64,000 bases of DNA from Stutzerimonas kunmingensis (GTDB lineage Bacteria > Pseudomonadota > Gammaproteobacteria > Pseudomonadales > Pseudomonadaceae), in the NCBI RefSeq assembly GCF_014764705.1, contig NZ_JACXXG010000026.1:1-64000 (forward strand). The letters run 5' to 3'. Both the position numbers and the translations under genes were made by a program. Positions 48,146 through 57,294 of this stretch are shown here, one piece after another; positions within the stretch are counted from its first letter, which is position 1; every line of letters begins with the position of its first letter. The notes beneath the pieces are model-generated. The model saw nothing but the letters and a program-made list of their open reading frames with translations, was not told the DNA's origin and ran no database searches.

Positions 48146-48294
48146 CTGTGCGGTGAGTTGGTTGAGGCAAGTTCGGATGAACATGGCTCCAAGACAAGGC
48201 GCTGCGACGAGTCATAGCGGGCTATGGCGAGGAGCTGCAACACCGTATCGGGGCCTTGGGCGCCGAAATTGACCAACTGAACTTACCAAACAGG
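48146..48294 (+). repeat. dispersed MITE-like repeat, copy A (149 nt)
   Basis: Intergenic element between the AraC gene and cyaB. It begins CTGTGCGGTGAGTTGG and ends ACTTACCAAACAGG; the outer ends are imperfect inverted repeats. It is about 90% identical to the reverse complement of 54482-54632 and shares both ends with 60686-60799. No ORF of its own. Confidence 0.85.
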
Positions 48295-48345
48295 GCACTT
48301 GGCCAGATTCGGTTAGTCAACGGCTGGCTGCCAGCGGTCAGAGAA

Positions 48346-49734
48346 TCAGAGGATGACCTTGTCGCGAAGTTTCTCGGCCGCTTGCTGCAGTGCCTGAATC
48401 ACGCGCTCCTTGTCGAAGTTCTGCACGCCGTTGGTATCCAGGTACATGGAGAAGCCGGGGAGTTCATGCTCGACGAAACTGCAGGTGGCGCCAAGGTCGC
48501 GGCGGAAGTCCACCACTTGGTAGATCTGCACCGGGCGGGAGAAACCCTTGACCGCGATCTGGCCCTTGTCGCGGCACATGATGACGTCTTTGATCAGCGA
48601 ATAGGTTTCGTGGGAGATCAGGATCTCGCTGGCCTCGGCGGCGCTTTCAAGACGGCTGGCCAGGTTCACTTCGCGCCCGATGATGGTGTAGTCCATGCGC
48701 GTATCGGCGCCGAAGTTGCCCACCGTGCAATAACCGGTGTTGATGCCCATGCGGATTTCCATGGGTTTGGTAATGCCCTGCGCGCGCCATTGCTGGCGCA
48801 GCACCTTCATGTGTTTGCGCATGGCGATGGCCATGGAAACCGCTGCCACCGCGTCTTTCTTGGCACCCTGGCTAGAAGGGTCACCGAAGAACACCATCAC
48901 GCAGTCGCCGACGAACTTGTCGATGGTGCCACCGTACTTCAGGGCAATCTTCGACATCTCGTTTAGGTAGTTGTTGAGCAGGTCGGTAAGGGCCTCGGCC
49001 TCCAGTTCCTCGGCCAGCTCGGTGAATCCCTTGATGTCGGAGAAGAACACGGTGAGCCGCTTGCGCTGGGTTTCCAGGCGAACGCTGCGTTTGCCAGTGA
49101 AGATCGACTCCCATACCTGGGGCGAGAGGTATTTGGCGAGGTTGCGTGCCAGGCGCGCGGCCTTGGCCTGCTCCGTTTCGATCTCCTTGCGCGCCTGGGC
49201 GAGGCGCTGGCCCTGCTGGTGCACGAAGTAGGCGGTGGCGCATATGTAAAAGGTCGTGAACAGGATGCTCACCAGAGAAACCAGTGGCGGTGTGGTACCG
49301 CGGTAGCTCAGGGGCACCACGAGAGATGCCAGGCCAACCCCGACACCCACGCAGATCAGCGAGATGGCGAGGTTACGCAGGCTGCCGCTCACCAGCGCGC
49401 TGAAGCTGAGTGTCAGCAGAAACATCAGGCTGGGCACGATCGAAAAACCGAGCAGCAATATGCCGCCACCGGCGTTCAAGGCATCCAGGCAGAGCAGAAC
49501 CTGCGCTGTGCGCTCGGGATGATCGCGCTTGAAGCGATAGCTCAGGTGATAGGCCAGGTGCGGATAGAGCAGGGCGTACGGCACCATCCACAGCAGGTCC
49601 ATCGAGAAATACTGGGTGTAGGTACCAGCTGCAAGCGTGGCGGCGCAGATCAGGTAGGCGAGCACGCGGGAGTAGTACTCGCGCAACGGGCGAGTGGCGA
49701 GGCCATTGCGGCGCTCAACCGGAGTGGAAGTCAT
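48346..49734 (-). CDS. cyaB: class III adenylate cyclase with MASE2 sensor
   Basis: A 462-residue inner-membrane cyclase resembling CyaB of P. aeruginosa, the main cAMP producer feeding Vfr-controlled genes. The N-terminal MASE2 region has five or six membrane helices (about 25-180; LAYLICAATLAAGTY, VPSLMFLLTLSFSALV). A short coiled coil (about 185-210) leads to the catalytic domain (about 225-400) with metal-binding FSDIKGFTELAEE (about 235-247), VGDCVMVFFGDP (about 278-289), and transition-state residues in RMDYTIIGREVNLASRLE (about 345-362). A C-terminal extension (about 400-462) follows. The gene is monocistronic, flanked by repeat copy A. Confidence 0.94.
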   Translation of the reverse strand: MTSTPVERRNGLATRPLREYYSRVLAYLICAATLAAGTYTQYFSMDLLWMVPYALLYPHLAYHLSYRFKRDHPERTAQVLLCLDALNAGGGILLLGFSIVPSLMFLLTLSFSALVSGSLRNLAISLICVGVGVGLASLVVPLSYRGTTPPLVSLVSILFTTFYICATAYFVHQQGQRLAQARKEIETEQAKAARLARNLAKYLSPQVWESIFTGKRSVRLETQRKRLTVFFSDIKGFTELAEELEAEALTDLLNNYLNEMSKIALKYGGTIDKFVGDCVMVFFGDPSSQGAKKDAVAAVSMAIAMRKHMKVLRQQWRAQGITKPMEIRMGINTGYCTVGNFGADTRMDYTIIGREVNLASRLESAAEASEILISHETYSLIKDVIMCRDKGQIAVKGFSRPVQIYQVVDFRRDLGATCSFVEHELPGFSMYLDTNGVQNFDKERVIQALQQAAEKLRDKVIL

Positions 49735-49990
49735 GTGTGCGTACGATCCCTGGTAGTTTTTCGACGCCGTTCTCTCGCGCCTTGCAGACTGACGCTAGGC
49801 TCGATCGTCGGGTCACCCTGCGAAGGCGACAGCTTTCGAGCACATCAGCGACAGCCTCGCGATCACGGGGCCAGCTCGGCGATGGCCGGCCCGCGCGAAA
49901 GCCGTCAGATCATAACCAAGCAACGCCGCATCGCCAAACCAGAGGATGAAAACAATGATGGCACCGGTCGGATAGCCGCTGTCATCAGGC

Positions 49991-50308
49991 TCAGAAGCGA
50001 ATCCGGCCCGTCAGCATGTCCTTGAACATCACCCAGTCGCCGAGAAAGCTGTAGAGCGGATACTGGAATGTCGCCGGCCGGTTCTTCTCGAAGATGAAGT
50101 GGCCGACCCAGGCGAAGCCATAACCGGCCACCGGCATCGCCAGCAACCAGAGCCACTGCTGGGTAAGGAGTGCGTAGCCAAGTATGCCCAGCACCAGCAG
50201 GCTACCGACGAAGTGCAGGCGACGGCAGGTGGGGTTGCTGTGCTCGGCGAGATAGAACGGATAGAAATCGGCAAAGCGGCTGAAGCGTTCGGCGGTTTGC
50301 GTACTCAT
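49991..50308 (-). CDS. DUF962 / Mpo1-like membrane protein
   Basis: A 105-residue membrane protein of the DUF962 (YGL010w/Mpo1) family. The signature FYPFYLAEHSNPTCRRLHFVG (read in two parts: about 15-22 and 23-35) contains the His-x-Pro and His residues that in yeast Mpo1 bind Fe2+ for fatty-acid alpha-oxidation. Helices at about 33-52 and 55-70 precede WVGHFIFEKNRPATFQYPLYSFLGDW, which carries the other conserved His and Glu-Lys-Asn-Arg-Pro. The start at 50308 fits the family. The bacterial substrate is not known. The spacer to cyaB (49735-49990) holds nothing recognisable. Confidence 0.88.
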   Translation of the reverse strand: MSTQTAERFSRFADFYPFYLAEHSNPTCRRLHFVGSLLVLGILGYALLTQQWLWLLAMPVAGYGFAWVGHFIFEKNRPATFQYPLYSFLGDWVMFKDMLTGRIRF

Positions 50309-50433
50309 GGCGTACCTCCTGTTATTGTCGCGCACAGACTAGTCATCGCTAACCTTGCGTGTCAGTGACAATCAGGGCCAGTTTAGTAGCCTTAGGCGCA
50401 GCTGCCCCACCTATCGAAGAACAAGAAAACCCC

Positions 50434-51447
50434 ATGACCGAACGCACCACTTCCTCGAGCTGGGCGCTGAGTATCGTCCAGGCCCTGGAGTCCGCCGGGA
50501 TCGATTGCCGCCAGTTGTTCATTGAGCTGCATCTGGACTATGCCGCTCTGGACGACCCCGACGCGCGCTTTGCCCAGGATGACATGACGCGCCTTTGGCA
50601 ACGCGCGGTGGCGGTTTCCGGTGACCCCGCGATTGGCCTGAACATGGCGCGCCAGGCGCGGCCGGCTGCGCTGAACGTGGTCGGCTATGCGCTGATGTCC
50701 AGCCGCAATCTCAAGGAAGGCTTCGCCAGATTGGTGCGCTACCAGCGGATCATCGCCGAGGGTGCCGATCTGGATTTCCAGCCCTGCGCACAGGGCTATC
50801 GGTTGAGTCTGACGATAATCGGCGACCGCTTGCCGCCAGCTAGGCAAAGTGCCGAAGGCTCCCTGGCAGGCTGCCTGACATTCTGCCGCTGGCTCACAGG
50901 AACGCCGTTGCTGCCGCTGGAAGTCAGCTTTCAGGGCCAACCGCCGGATGATCTGGAGCCCTATCGGCAGCTGTTCCAGGCGCCTTTGCGCTTCGACGCG
51001 CCTCGCTACGCGTTGCTGTTTCGCGAAGAGGATGTGGAAATGCCGTTGCCGACGGCCAATGAAGCGCTGGCGCAATTGCATGATCGTTTCGCCGGTGAGT
51101 ACCTCTCGCGCTTCTCCGACAGCAAAGTTATGCATCGCGCGCGGCAGATACTCTGTCGATTGCTGCCGCAGGGCGAGCCCAGGCGCGAAGTCGTGGCGCA
51201 GGCGCTTTGCCTGTCGGAGCGCACCCTGCAACGGCGTCTGCAGGAGGAGGGCAGCAGCTTCCAGCAATTGCTGGACGATACGCGTCGCGATCTGGCGGTG
51301 CAGCACCTCGCCCAGCCGGACCTGGCGCCGCTGGAAATCGCCTATCTGCTTGGCTTCGCCGATCCGAGCAATTTCTACCGGGCGTTCAAGCGCTGGTTCG
51401 GCGTCACGCCCGGCGAATACCGTCTGGCCGCGCGCCCACGACAGTAG
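50434..51447 (+). CDS. AraC-family transcriptional regulator (OruR/ArgR-like architecture)
   Basis: A 337-residue regulator with the Arabinose_bd-type N-terminal domain (about 10-205; ALNVVGYALMSSRNLKEGFARLVRY at about 70-94) and a C-terminal AraC DNA-binding domain (about 235-335; REVVAQALCLSERTLQRRLQEEG and LEIAYLLGFADPSNFYRAFKRWFG, with GVTPGEYR). This architecture is shared with pseudomonad regulators of amino-acid and virulence genes. The ATG at 50434 is preceded only by an A-rich weak ribosome site. No target operon is adjacent: the DUF808 gene downstream is 79 nt away in the same direction and could be a target (inference). Confidence 0.9.
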   Translation: MTERTTSSSWALSIVQALESAGIDCRQLFIELHLDYAALDDPDARFAQDDMTRLWQRAVAVSGDPAIGLNMARQARPAALNVVGYALMSSRNLKEGFARLVRYQRIIAEGADLDFQPCAQGYRLSLTIIGDRLPPARQSAEGSLAGCLTFCRWLTGTPLLPLEVSFQGQPPDDLEPYRQLFQAPLRFDAPRYALLFREEDVEMPLPTANEALAQLHDRFAGEYLSRFSDSKVMHRARQILCRLLPQGEPRREVVAQALCLSERTLQRRLQEEGSSFQQLLDDTRRDLAVQHLAQPDLAPLEIAYLLGFADPSNFYRAFKRWFGVTPGEYRLAARPRQ

Positions 51448-51526
51448 GAACCTGTGAAAGCCCACATAGCCTTAGCTAGAGAAGATCGGTTACTTATATG
51501 CGCCTTTCCATGATGGAGTGACCCAA

Positions 51527-52459
51527 TTGGCCACCAGCCTGCTCGCGTTAATAGACGATATTGCGACCGTACTCGACGACGTCTCGCTCATGACCAAGGT
51601 GGCGGCCAAGAAGACCGCTGGCGTACTGGGCGACGATCTGGCACTCAATGCGCAGCAGGTGACCGGGGTGAATGCCGACCGGGAACTGCCTGTGGTGTGG
51701 GCAGTGGCCAAGGGCTCGTTTCGCAACAAGGCGATCCTGGTCCCCGCTGCGTTGCTGATCAGTGCCTTTCTGCCCTGGGCAATCACACCGCTGTTGATGC
51801 TCGGCGGCGCCTTTCTCTGTTACGAGGGGTTCGAGAAGCTGGCGCACCGCTTTCTTCATAGCGATGACAGCGATCACGCGGAGACGGTGAAGGCGCTCGC
51901 CGACCCGTCCGTGGACATGGTGGCGTTCGAGAAGAAAAAGATCAGCGGCGCGGTGCGTACCGACTTCATCCTCTCCGCCGAAATCATCGCCATCACCCTC
52001 GGCACGGTCGCCGCCGCGTCGTTCAGTCAGCAGGTCATGGTTCTGGTGGGCATCGCCATCCTGTTGACGATAGGCGTCTACGGGCTGGTAGCCGCCATCG
52101 TCAAGCTCGACGATCTTGGTCTGGCCCTGAGCAAGCGGGCCAGCGGTGTGGCCAGCGCCATCGGGCGCGGCATTCTTAGCGTCGCGCCGTGGCTGATGAA
52201 GTCGCTGTCGGTCATCGGCACCGCGGCGATGTTCATGGTGGGCGGCGGCATCCTCACGCACGGTATACGCGCCGTGCATCATTTCATCGAGAACAGCGCC
52301 CACGAAGCGCTCGGACTGCCCTATATCGGAGCGGTACTCGGCGGCCTGTTGCCGACGCTGCTCGACGCCGCATTCGGCATCGTCGCCGGCGGCGTGGTAT
52401 TGGCGTTGGTTACGCTTGGCGGCCGGCTGTTCAAGCGCGGCTCCGGCGCCGCGGCCTGA
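51527..52459 (+). CDS. DUF808 (YedI-like) membrane protein
   Basis: A 310-residue inner-membrane protein of the DUF808 family. The conserved opening [40 protein letters not shown] occupies residues 4-50, followed by five or six membrane helices (about 65-95, 150-200, 220-245, 262-300). TTG at 51527 is chosen as start: GGAG lies 8 nt upstream and it gives the family's M-A-x-SLLAL start. A GTG at 51518 lies on the ribosome site itself. The stop is 1 nt from the convergent trkH stop. Function is unknown. Confidence 0.87.
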   Translation: MATSLLALIDDIATVLDDVSLMTKVAAKKTAGVLGDDLALNAQQVTGVNADRELPVVWAVAKGSFRNKAILVPAALLISAFLPWAITPLLMLGGAFLCYEGFEKLAHRFLHSDDSDHAETVKALADPSVDMVAFEKKKISGAVRTDFILSAEIIAITLGTVAAASFSQQVMVLVGIAILLTIGVYGLVAAIVKLDDLGLALSKRASGVASAIGRGILSVAPWLMKSLSVIGTAAMFMVGGGILTHGIRAVHHFIENSAHEALGLPYIGAVLGGLLPTLLDAAFGIVAGGVVLALVTLGGRLFKRGSGAAA

Positions 52460-52460
52460 G

Positions 52461-53912
52461 TCAGTGGCGCCAGAAGGCCGGGGTCAGCAGCACCAGCACC
52501 GTGATGATCTCCAGGCGTCCCAGCAGCATGCCGATCGACAGCAGCCATTTGGCCGTGTCGGGCAGTGTGGAGAAGTTGCCGGCTGGCCCGATGATCTCGC
52601 CCAGCCCCGGGCCGACGTTGCAGACCGCGGTCGCCGCGCCCGTGAGCGCGGTGATCGGGTCGAGGCCCAGCAGCGCCAGGCACAGCGCCAGCACGCCGAT
52701 GGTCATGGTGATGAAGAAGGAAAAGGTCAGGATCGAGCGAACGATTTCTTCGTCCAGATTGTGCCCGTTGTACTGCTGGCGGATTACCGCGCGGGGGTGA
52801 ATCAGCTGCTTGAAGTTGGCGCGTAGCAGCGAGTAGGCCACCTGGAAGCGGAACATCTTCAGCCCGCCCGACGTCGAGCCCGAGCAGCCGCCGACGAAGG
52901 TCAGGTAGAAGAATGCCATGACGGCGAAACCGCCCCACTGGGTGTAGTCATCCACCGCGAAACCGGTCGTGGTAACCACGGAAACTACGCTGAAGGTCAC
53001 GATGCGCAGTGCATCCAGCGCCGGAATGTCATTGTTCAGCCAATACCAGCCGCTGAACAGCACGCTGGTGATGGTGAGCATCAGGACGAAGCCTCGCACC
53101 TGCTGATCCTTGAGCAGCGCCGTGCGATGGCCTCGCAGCGTCATCACGTACAGGGTGAACGGCAGACTGCCGAGCAGCATGAAGAATACCGCGACCCAGT
53201 GCGCGGACGGCCCGAACTTGCCCATCGATGCATCGGAGGTGGAAAAGCCGCCAGTGGCGACGGTCGACATCGCATGGTTGATGGCATCGAACATGCTCAT
53301 GCCGGTCAACAGGAAGGCCAGAAACGCGGCGACGGTAAACGTCACGTAGATGACCAGCAGGTACTGCCCGGCCACGTGCGAGCGCGGCATCACCTTCTCC
53401 GACCAGTCCGAGGACTCGGTCTGGAACAGCCTCATGCCACCGACTCGCAGCAGCGGCAGAATCGCGATCGCCATGCCGATGAAGCCGATGCCACCCAGCC
53501 AGTGCAGCAGCGAGCGCCACATCAGCAGCCCGGGCGATGCGCTATCCAGTCCCGAGAGCACGGTGGCGCCAGTCGTGGTGATACCGGACATGGTTTCGAA
53601 GAAGGCGTCCGAATAGCTGATGTGCTGAATCAGCATCAGCGGCAAGGCGGCGAAACAGCAGACCACCACCCAGCTGATCGTGGTCAGGAAGTACATGTCG
53701 CGCGGCCGCAGGTTGGTGTTGGCCGGTCTGCCCGGTGCGACAAGGGCGAAGCCGCAGGAAAAGGTGATCAGGCTGCCCCAGATGAATGCCTGCAGGTCAT
53801 CGGTGCGTTCGAATGCCAGCAGGGTCAGCATCGGAATGATCATGCTGACGGCCAGGGTGATCAGGAAAATGCCGAGGATGAAACCGATGATGCGTAAGGT
53901 CGGCAGGGCCAT
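52461..53912 (-). CDS. trkH: Trk potassium uptake protein TrkH
   Basis: A 483-residue potassium-translocating subunit of the Trk system, which works with the NAD-binding TrkA protein (gene not in this window). Four M1-P-M2 repeats are visible, with pore-loop segments around SGITTTGATVLSGLD (about 111-125), HAMSTVATGGFSTSD (about 220-234), SVVTTTGFAVDDY (about 318-330) and AVCNVGPGLGE (about 432-442); the glycine of each forms the selectivity filter. SWHW-like LLHWLGGIGFIGMAIAIL follows the first repeat. The start at 53912 gives the usual length; the frame continues upstream to 54107 without a start signal. It diverges from ykgJ by 188 nt. Confidence 0.94.
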   Translation of the reverse strand: MALPTLRIIGFILGIFLITLAVSMIIPMLTLLAFERTDDLQAFIWGSLITFSCGFALVAPGRPANTNLRPRDMYFLTTISWVVVCCFAALPLMLIQHISYSDAFFETMSGITTTGATVLSGLDSASPGLLMWRSLLHWLGGIGFIGMAIAILPLLRVGGMRLFQTESSDWSEKVMPRSHVAGQYLLVIYVTFTVAAFLAFLLTGMSMFDAINHAMSTVATGGFSTSDASMGKFGPSAHWVAVFFMLLGSLPFTLYVMTLRGHRTALLKDQQVRGFVLMLTITSVLFSGWYWLNNDIPALDALRIVTFSVVSVVTTTGFAVDDYTQWGGFAVMAFFYLTFVGGCSGSTSGGLKMFRFQVAYSLLRANFKQLIHPRAVIRQQYNGHNLDEEIVRSILTFSFFITMTIGVLALCLALLGLDPITALTGAATAVCNVGPGLGEIIGPAGNFSTLPDTAKWLLSIGMLLGRLEIITVLVLLTPAFWRH

Positions 53913-54100
53913 GTAGAGGGTGCTCGGCACGGTGAAAGAGGGCGGACATTCTACTCGCGTCGCTCCGCCAGTAAACCGCCCGACGGCTGGTAGAAAAATG
54001 TTTTCTCGGCAGCCGCGGAGCCCCTTCCCAAGCGCAGCGCCATGAATAGAATAGCCGCCCGGGCGCCGGCCCATTTCCGGTCTCTGGGTGTTCACCTTCC

Positions 54101-54472
54101 ATGTCAATCGACAATCCCTGCCTCACGTGCGGCGCCTGCTGCGCGTACTTTCGTGTGTCCTTCTATTTTGGTGAATGCGTTTCTGCCGGCGGTGCGGTGC
54201 CGGACCAGCTGACGGTTCAGGTTTCGCCGTTTCATGTGGCCATGCTCGGGACCGAGAGCAAGCCTGCGCGCTGCGTCGGACTGCTGGGCGATGTCGGTTG
54301 CGGCGTGCGCTGCAGCATGTACGAGCAGCGTTCGAGCACCTGCCGCGAATTTGAGGCGTCCTGGGAGAACGGCGAGCACAATGCGCATTGCGACGCGGCG
54401 CGGGCGGCACACGGCCTGCCACCGCTGGTGCCGCCGCTGCAGCCGCAGCTCTCGCCGGATCGGGTGGCTTGA
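54101..54472 (+). CDS. YkgJ-family cysteine-cluster protein
   Basis: A 123-residue cytoplasmic protein with the zinc- or iron-chelating cysteine cluster of the YkgJ family. The N-terminal CLTCGACCAYF (about 6-16) is diagnostic, and further cysteines occur in GDVGCGVRCSMYEQRSSTCREF (about 64-86). The last part is Pro-rich and variable. Length fits. The metal and role are unknown. Between it and the nitroreductase lies repeat copy B. Confidence 0.9.
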   Translation: MSIDNPCLTCGACCAYFRVSFYFGECVSAGGAVPDQLTVQVSPFHVAMLGTESKPARCVGLLGDVGCGVRCSMYEQRSSTCREFEASWENGEHNAHCDAARAAHGLPPLVPPLQPQLSPDRVA

Positions 54473-54481
54473 CCTGGTGGG

Positions 54482-54632
54482 CTGTTTGGTAAGTTCGGTT
54501 GGTCAATTTCGGATGACCATGGCCCCGATACTGTGTTGCTGCTCCTTGCCATAAGCGCGCTATGACTCGTCGCAGCGCCTTGTCTCGGATCCATGTTCGT
54601 CCGAACTTGCCTCAACCAACTCACTGCACAGG
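54482..54632 (-). repeat. dispersed MITE-like repeat, copy B (151 nt)
   Basis: Inverted relative to the other copies. This copy shows the dyad most clearly: 54504-54531 and 54582-54609 match as inverted repeats at 22 of 28 positions, with a 50-nt centre. It begins 10 nt after the ykgJ stop and so may serve as its 3' end. Confidence 0.85.
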
Positions 54633-54735
54633 CCACCAGCGCCGGCCGGCGCGTTGTTTGCGCTGTCGGCCGGCCATCACTCGCGGTACGTCGCCAACAC
54701 CCTCTAGAATGTCCGACCCTTTCAGGAGGTAATGG

Positions 54736-55299
54736 ATGGACGCTCTGGACCTGTTGCTCAACCGTGTATCTGTCACTCGCCTATGCGAGCCGGCACCCGA
54801 TGCCGATCAACTCGATCTGCTTTTTCGTGCAGCCTTGCGTGCGCCGGATCACGGCCAGTTGCACCCCTGGCGCTTCCTGACCGTCGAGGGCGATGCGCGC
54901 GGCAAGCTCGGTGAGCTGTTTGCCGACGCTCTGCAGGCCCGGCAGACCGATGCCTCGGACGAAGCGCTGCAGAAGGCGCGCAACATGCCGCTGCGTGCGC
55001 CGATGTTGATCGTGGTGATCGCCAGTCCGAAGGCGCACCCGAAAGTCCCGGAAGGCGAACAGCTGCTGGCTGCCGGCTGCGCGGCGCATGGTCTGCTGTT
55101 GGCCGCCCATGCCCAGGGGATCGGCGCGGTGTGGCGCACCGGTGAGTTCGCCTATGACCCGCATGTAATGAAGGGACTGGGCCTGGCCGAGCAGGAACGT
55201 CTGCTGGGCTTCCTGTACCTGGGCACGCCGGAGGGCCGCATCCGTAGCGCTCCGGTGCTCGAGCCCGAGGCTTTCGTCAGCGCCTGGAACGGTCAGTGA
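54736..55299 (+). CDS. nitroreductase-family protein (YdjA-like)
   Basis: A 187-residue FMN-dependent nitroreductase-fold enzyme. The opening LLLNRVSVTRLCEPAPDADQL has the Arg-Ser/Val-x-Arg phosphate site in degenerate form (RVSVTRL, about 9-15). APDHGQLHPWRF (about 36-47) binds FMN, GAVWRTG (about 135-141) is the usual Trp-containing block, and GFLYLGTPEG (about 156-165) ends the fold. These match YdjA, a small NADPH-using member. AGGAGG precedes the ATG. The gene overlaps the end of cpxA by 7 nt (convergent). Natural substrate unknown. Confidence 0.9.
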   Translation: MDALDLLLNRVSVTRLCEPAPDADQLDLLFRAALRAPDHGQLHPWRFLTVEGDARGKLGELFADALQARQTDASDEALQKARNMPLRAPMLIVVIASPKAHPKVPEGEQLLAAGCAAHGLLLAAHAQGIGAVWRTGEFAYDPHVMKGLGLAEQERLLGFLYLGTPEGRIRSAPVLEPEAFVSAWNGQ

Positions 55300-56651
55300 T
55301 GGGCCTGGATTTCTGACACCGTGCTTGCTGCGTTTGCCAACGGCAGACGCAGGCTCGCGATAAAGCCGCCATCGGGGTGGTTGGCCAGCTGCAGCTGCCC
55401 GCCGTGGCGCTCGGCCGCACGGCGGGCGATGGCCAATCCGAGGCCATGCCCGGCCGCCGTTTGTCCTGGCGCTCGGAAGAAGGGTTGGCTCAGTTGCGGC
55501 AGGTGTTCGTCGGCGACTCCTGGCCCGTGGTCGCGCACACTCAGTACCAGCTCGTCACCGTCGCGCTGCGCGCGCAGCTCCACGGGCACGCCCTCGGGGT
55601 TGAAGCGCAGGGCGTTGCGCAACAGATTGTCCAGCGCACGTTCGAGCATTTCCGTCCAGCCAGTGAATGCCAGGCCTGGCTCGACCCGGCTGTCGATACG
55701 TTGGGCAGGCGCGACGATGCGGGCGTTGTCCTCCAGTTGTTCGAACATTGCTGGCAGGTCGACGGCCGTTGTCGTGCCGGGTTCCGCATCCAGGCGCGAG
55801 AGTTCGAGAATCTCGCTGATCAACGCTTCCAGCCGATCGCATTCCTTTGCCAGTCGCGGCCAGATCACTTCGCGTTCGCTCGGGCTGGCGCGTTCGGCCA
55901 GTGCCTGGGCAATGCGCAGGCGCGCCAGCGGTGAGCGCAGTTCATGGGATACGTCGCGCAATAACTGGCGCTGACTGCCGATCAGCGCCTGCAGCCGTGC
56001 GCCCATGCGATTGAAATCGCTCGCCAGCACGCCGAGTTCGTCGCGCCGTGTTGCCAGGCGGGCAAGGGACTGCTGCTGATAGCTGGTCTGTCCCAGATCG
56101 TGCACGGCACGGCGCAGGCGATCCAATGGGCGGGTGATGGACAGCGTCAGCAGCAGGCTGAAGCCGGTGAGCACCACCAGTGCGATGCCCAGCGCGCTGA
56201 GCGGCCAGGCCAGGCTGCCGCGATGCCAGGCCTGCAGTTCGGGATAGGGAATGCGGTAGATGAACAGGTAGGTTTCACCGCTGGTCGGGCTGGTGTAATC
56301 GGCGGTGAGGCGTCGCCAGGGCAGTGGGCGCTCGCGATCCTGATGGCGCGCCTCGAAGGCGGCGGCGCGGGCGGGGAAGGTGCCGCGGATGATTGGCTGG
56401 CCGTTTTCCGCCAGCACCTGTACATCGACCCGTGCACGATGCCGGTGCTGTTCCAGCAGGCGCTGTGCAGCCAGCGGGCCCTGGCGCTCGTAGACCTCGG
56501 TCCAGGTTTCGGCGAGACCTTGCAGCGCCGGGTGGCGGCCGAGAATCCAGGCGTCCTGGTTCAACGCGTGGCCGAGCAACATGGCCAGGCCGGCAACCAG
56601 TGCAATGGCCAGCCAGAAGGTTGCGAGTATGCGCCAGAACAGTGATCGCAC
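55293..56651 (-). CDS. cpxA: Cpx-type sensor histidine kinase
   Basis: A 452-residue inner-membrane sensor kinase. Two membrane helices (about 6-24 and 147-170) bracket a periplasmic sensor domain; a HAMP linker (about 172-225) follows, then HisKA with the phosphorylated His in VSHELRSPLARLR (about 233-245), and HATPase_c with N-box NLLRNALRF (about 340-348), G1 DHGPGV (about 375-380) and G2 GHGLGLAIARRAA. GTG at 56651 is preferred because GGAG lies 7 nt upstream; the TTG six codons earlier has no ribosome site. Last gene of the operon with cpxR and the CpxP-like gene. In P. aeruginosa CpxR activates mexAB-oprM. Confidence 0.92.
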   Translation of the reverse strand: MRSLFWRILATFWLAIALVAGLAMLLGHALNQDAWILGRHPALQGLAETWTEVYERQGPLAAQRLLEQHRHRARVDVQVLAENGQPIIRGTFPARAAAFEARHQDRERPLPWRRLTADYTSPTSGETYLFIYRIPYPELQAWHRGSLAWPLSALGIALVVLTGFSLLLTLSITRPLDRLRRAVHDLGQTSYQQQSLARLATRRDELGVLASDFNRMGARLQALIGSQRQLLRDVSHELRSPLARLRIAQALAERASPSEREVIWPRLAKECDRLEALISEILELSRLDAEPGTTTAVDLPAMFEQLEDNARIVAPAQRIDSRVEPGLAFTGWTEMLERALDNLLRNALRFNPEGVPVELRAQRDGDELVLSVRDHGPGVADEHLPQLSQPFFRAPGQTAAGHGLGLAIARRAAERHGGQLQLANHPDGGFIASLRLPLANAASTVSEIQAHH

Positions 56652-56741
56652 TGGGTCTCTCCACGGCAAAGCCCGGCAGCTCCCACCGGCGTTCTGAATG
56701 CTTGGCGGAGCCTGCCGGGCAGGTTTCAGGAAGGGCGCAGA

Positions 56742-57155
56742 TCAGTTCTTCTGATCGCGGTCCGCTTTCCATTTGAGGAACTCGGCACGTTCGGCGCGCT
56801 TTTCTTCCATCTTCTTCATGCCTTCGTCGAAGGCCTTGTGCTGCTCGGGCTTGAGCAGCGCGCGCATGCTCTGGTGGGTCTTCTCGCGGCTGGCGTCGAG
56901 ATCGTTCTGCATGGCCTTGCGCTCGGCTTCGGGCAGCTTGTCGAGGTAGCGCTGGGTGATCTGCTGGCGCTGCCGCATCTGCTCGCCCATCAGCTTGCGC
57001 ATTTCGCGTTGCTGTTCCTTTGTCAGGTCCAGGTCCTGAAACATGTGCGGGGAGTTCTTGCCGCCGTGATGACCGTCGTGCATGCCGCCGGGCATGGCGA
57101 AGGCGAGGGTCGGAACGGCAGCGGCGAACAGCAGGGCTACGAGTGATTTGCGCAT
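56742..57155 (-). CDS. cpxP: CpxP/Spy-like periplasmic protein
   Basis: A 137-residue periplasmic helical protein of the LTxxQ (Spy/CpxP) family. The signal peptide (about 1-20) ends in LAFA. A His-rich segment GGMHDGHHGGKN (about 22-33) may bind metal. The family motif appears as LDLTKEQQREMRK (about 41-53) and again as LLKPEQHKAFDE (about 98-109), i.e. two LTxxQ-like repeats. It sits between cpxR and cpxA with AGGAG upstream, and by analogy with E. coli CpxP would damp the sensor kinase or act as a periplasmic chaperone. The direct cysteine or zinc ligands of other families are absent. Confidence 0.85.
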   Translation of the reverse strand: MRKSLVALLFAAAVPTLAFAMPGGMHDGHHGGKNSPHMFQDLDLTKEQQREMRKLMGEQMRQRQQITQRYLDKLPEAERKAMQNDLDASREKTHQSMRALLKPEQHKAFDEGMKKMEEKRAERAEFLKWKADRDQKN

Positions 57156-57294
57156 GGTGAAAACTCTCCTGTGTAGGGAAACCGGCCATACCGACGCGTT
57201 GCTCATTGGCGGCAGGTCTGTGACCGGATGAGTTCAGTCTACGCAGGGCAAGGTCAAGGGCGGTCAGCTCAGGGTAAAGCCTCGGTAAAGACGA

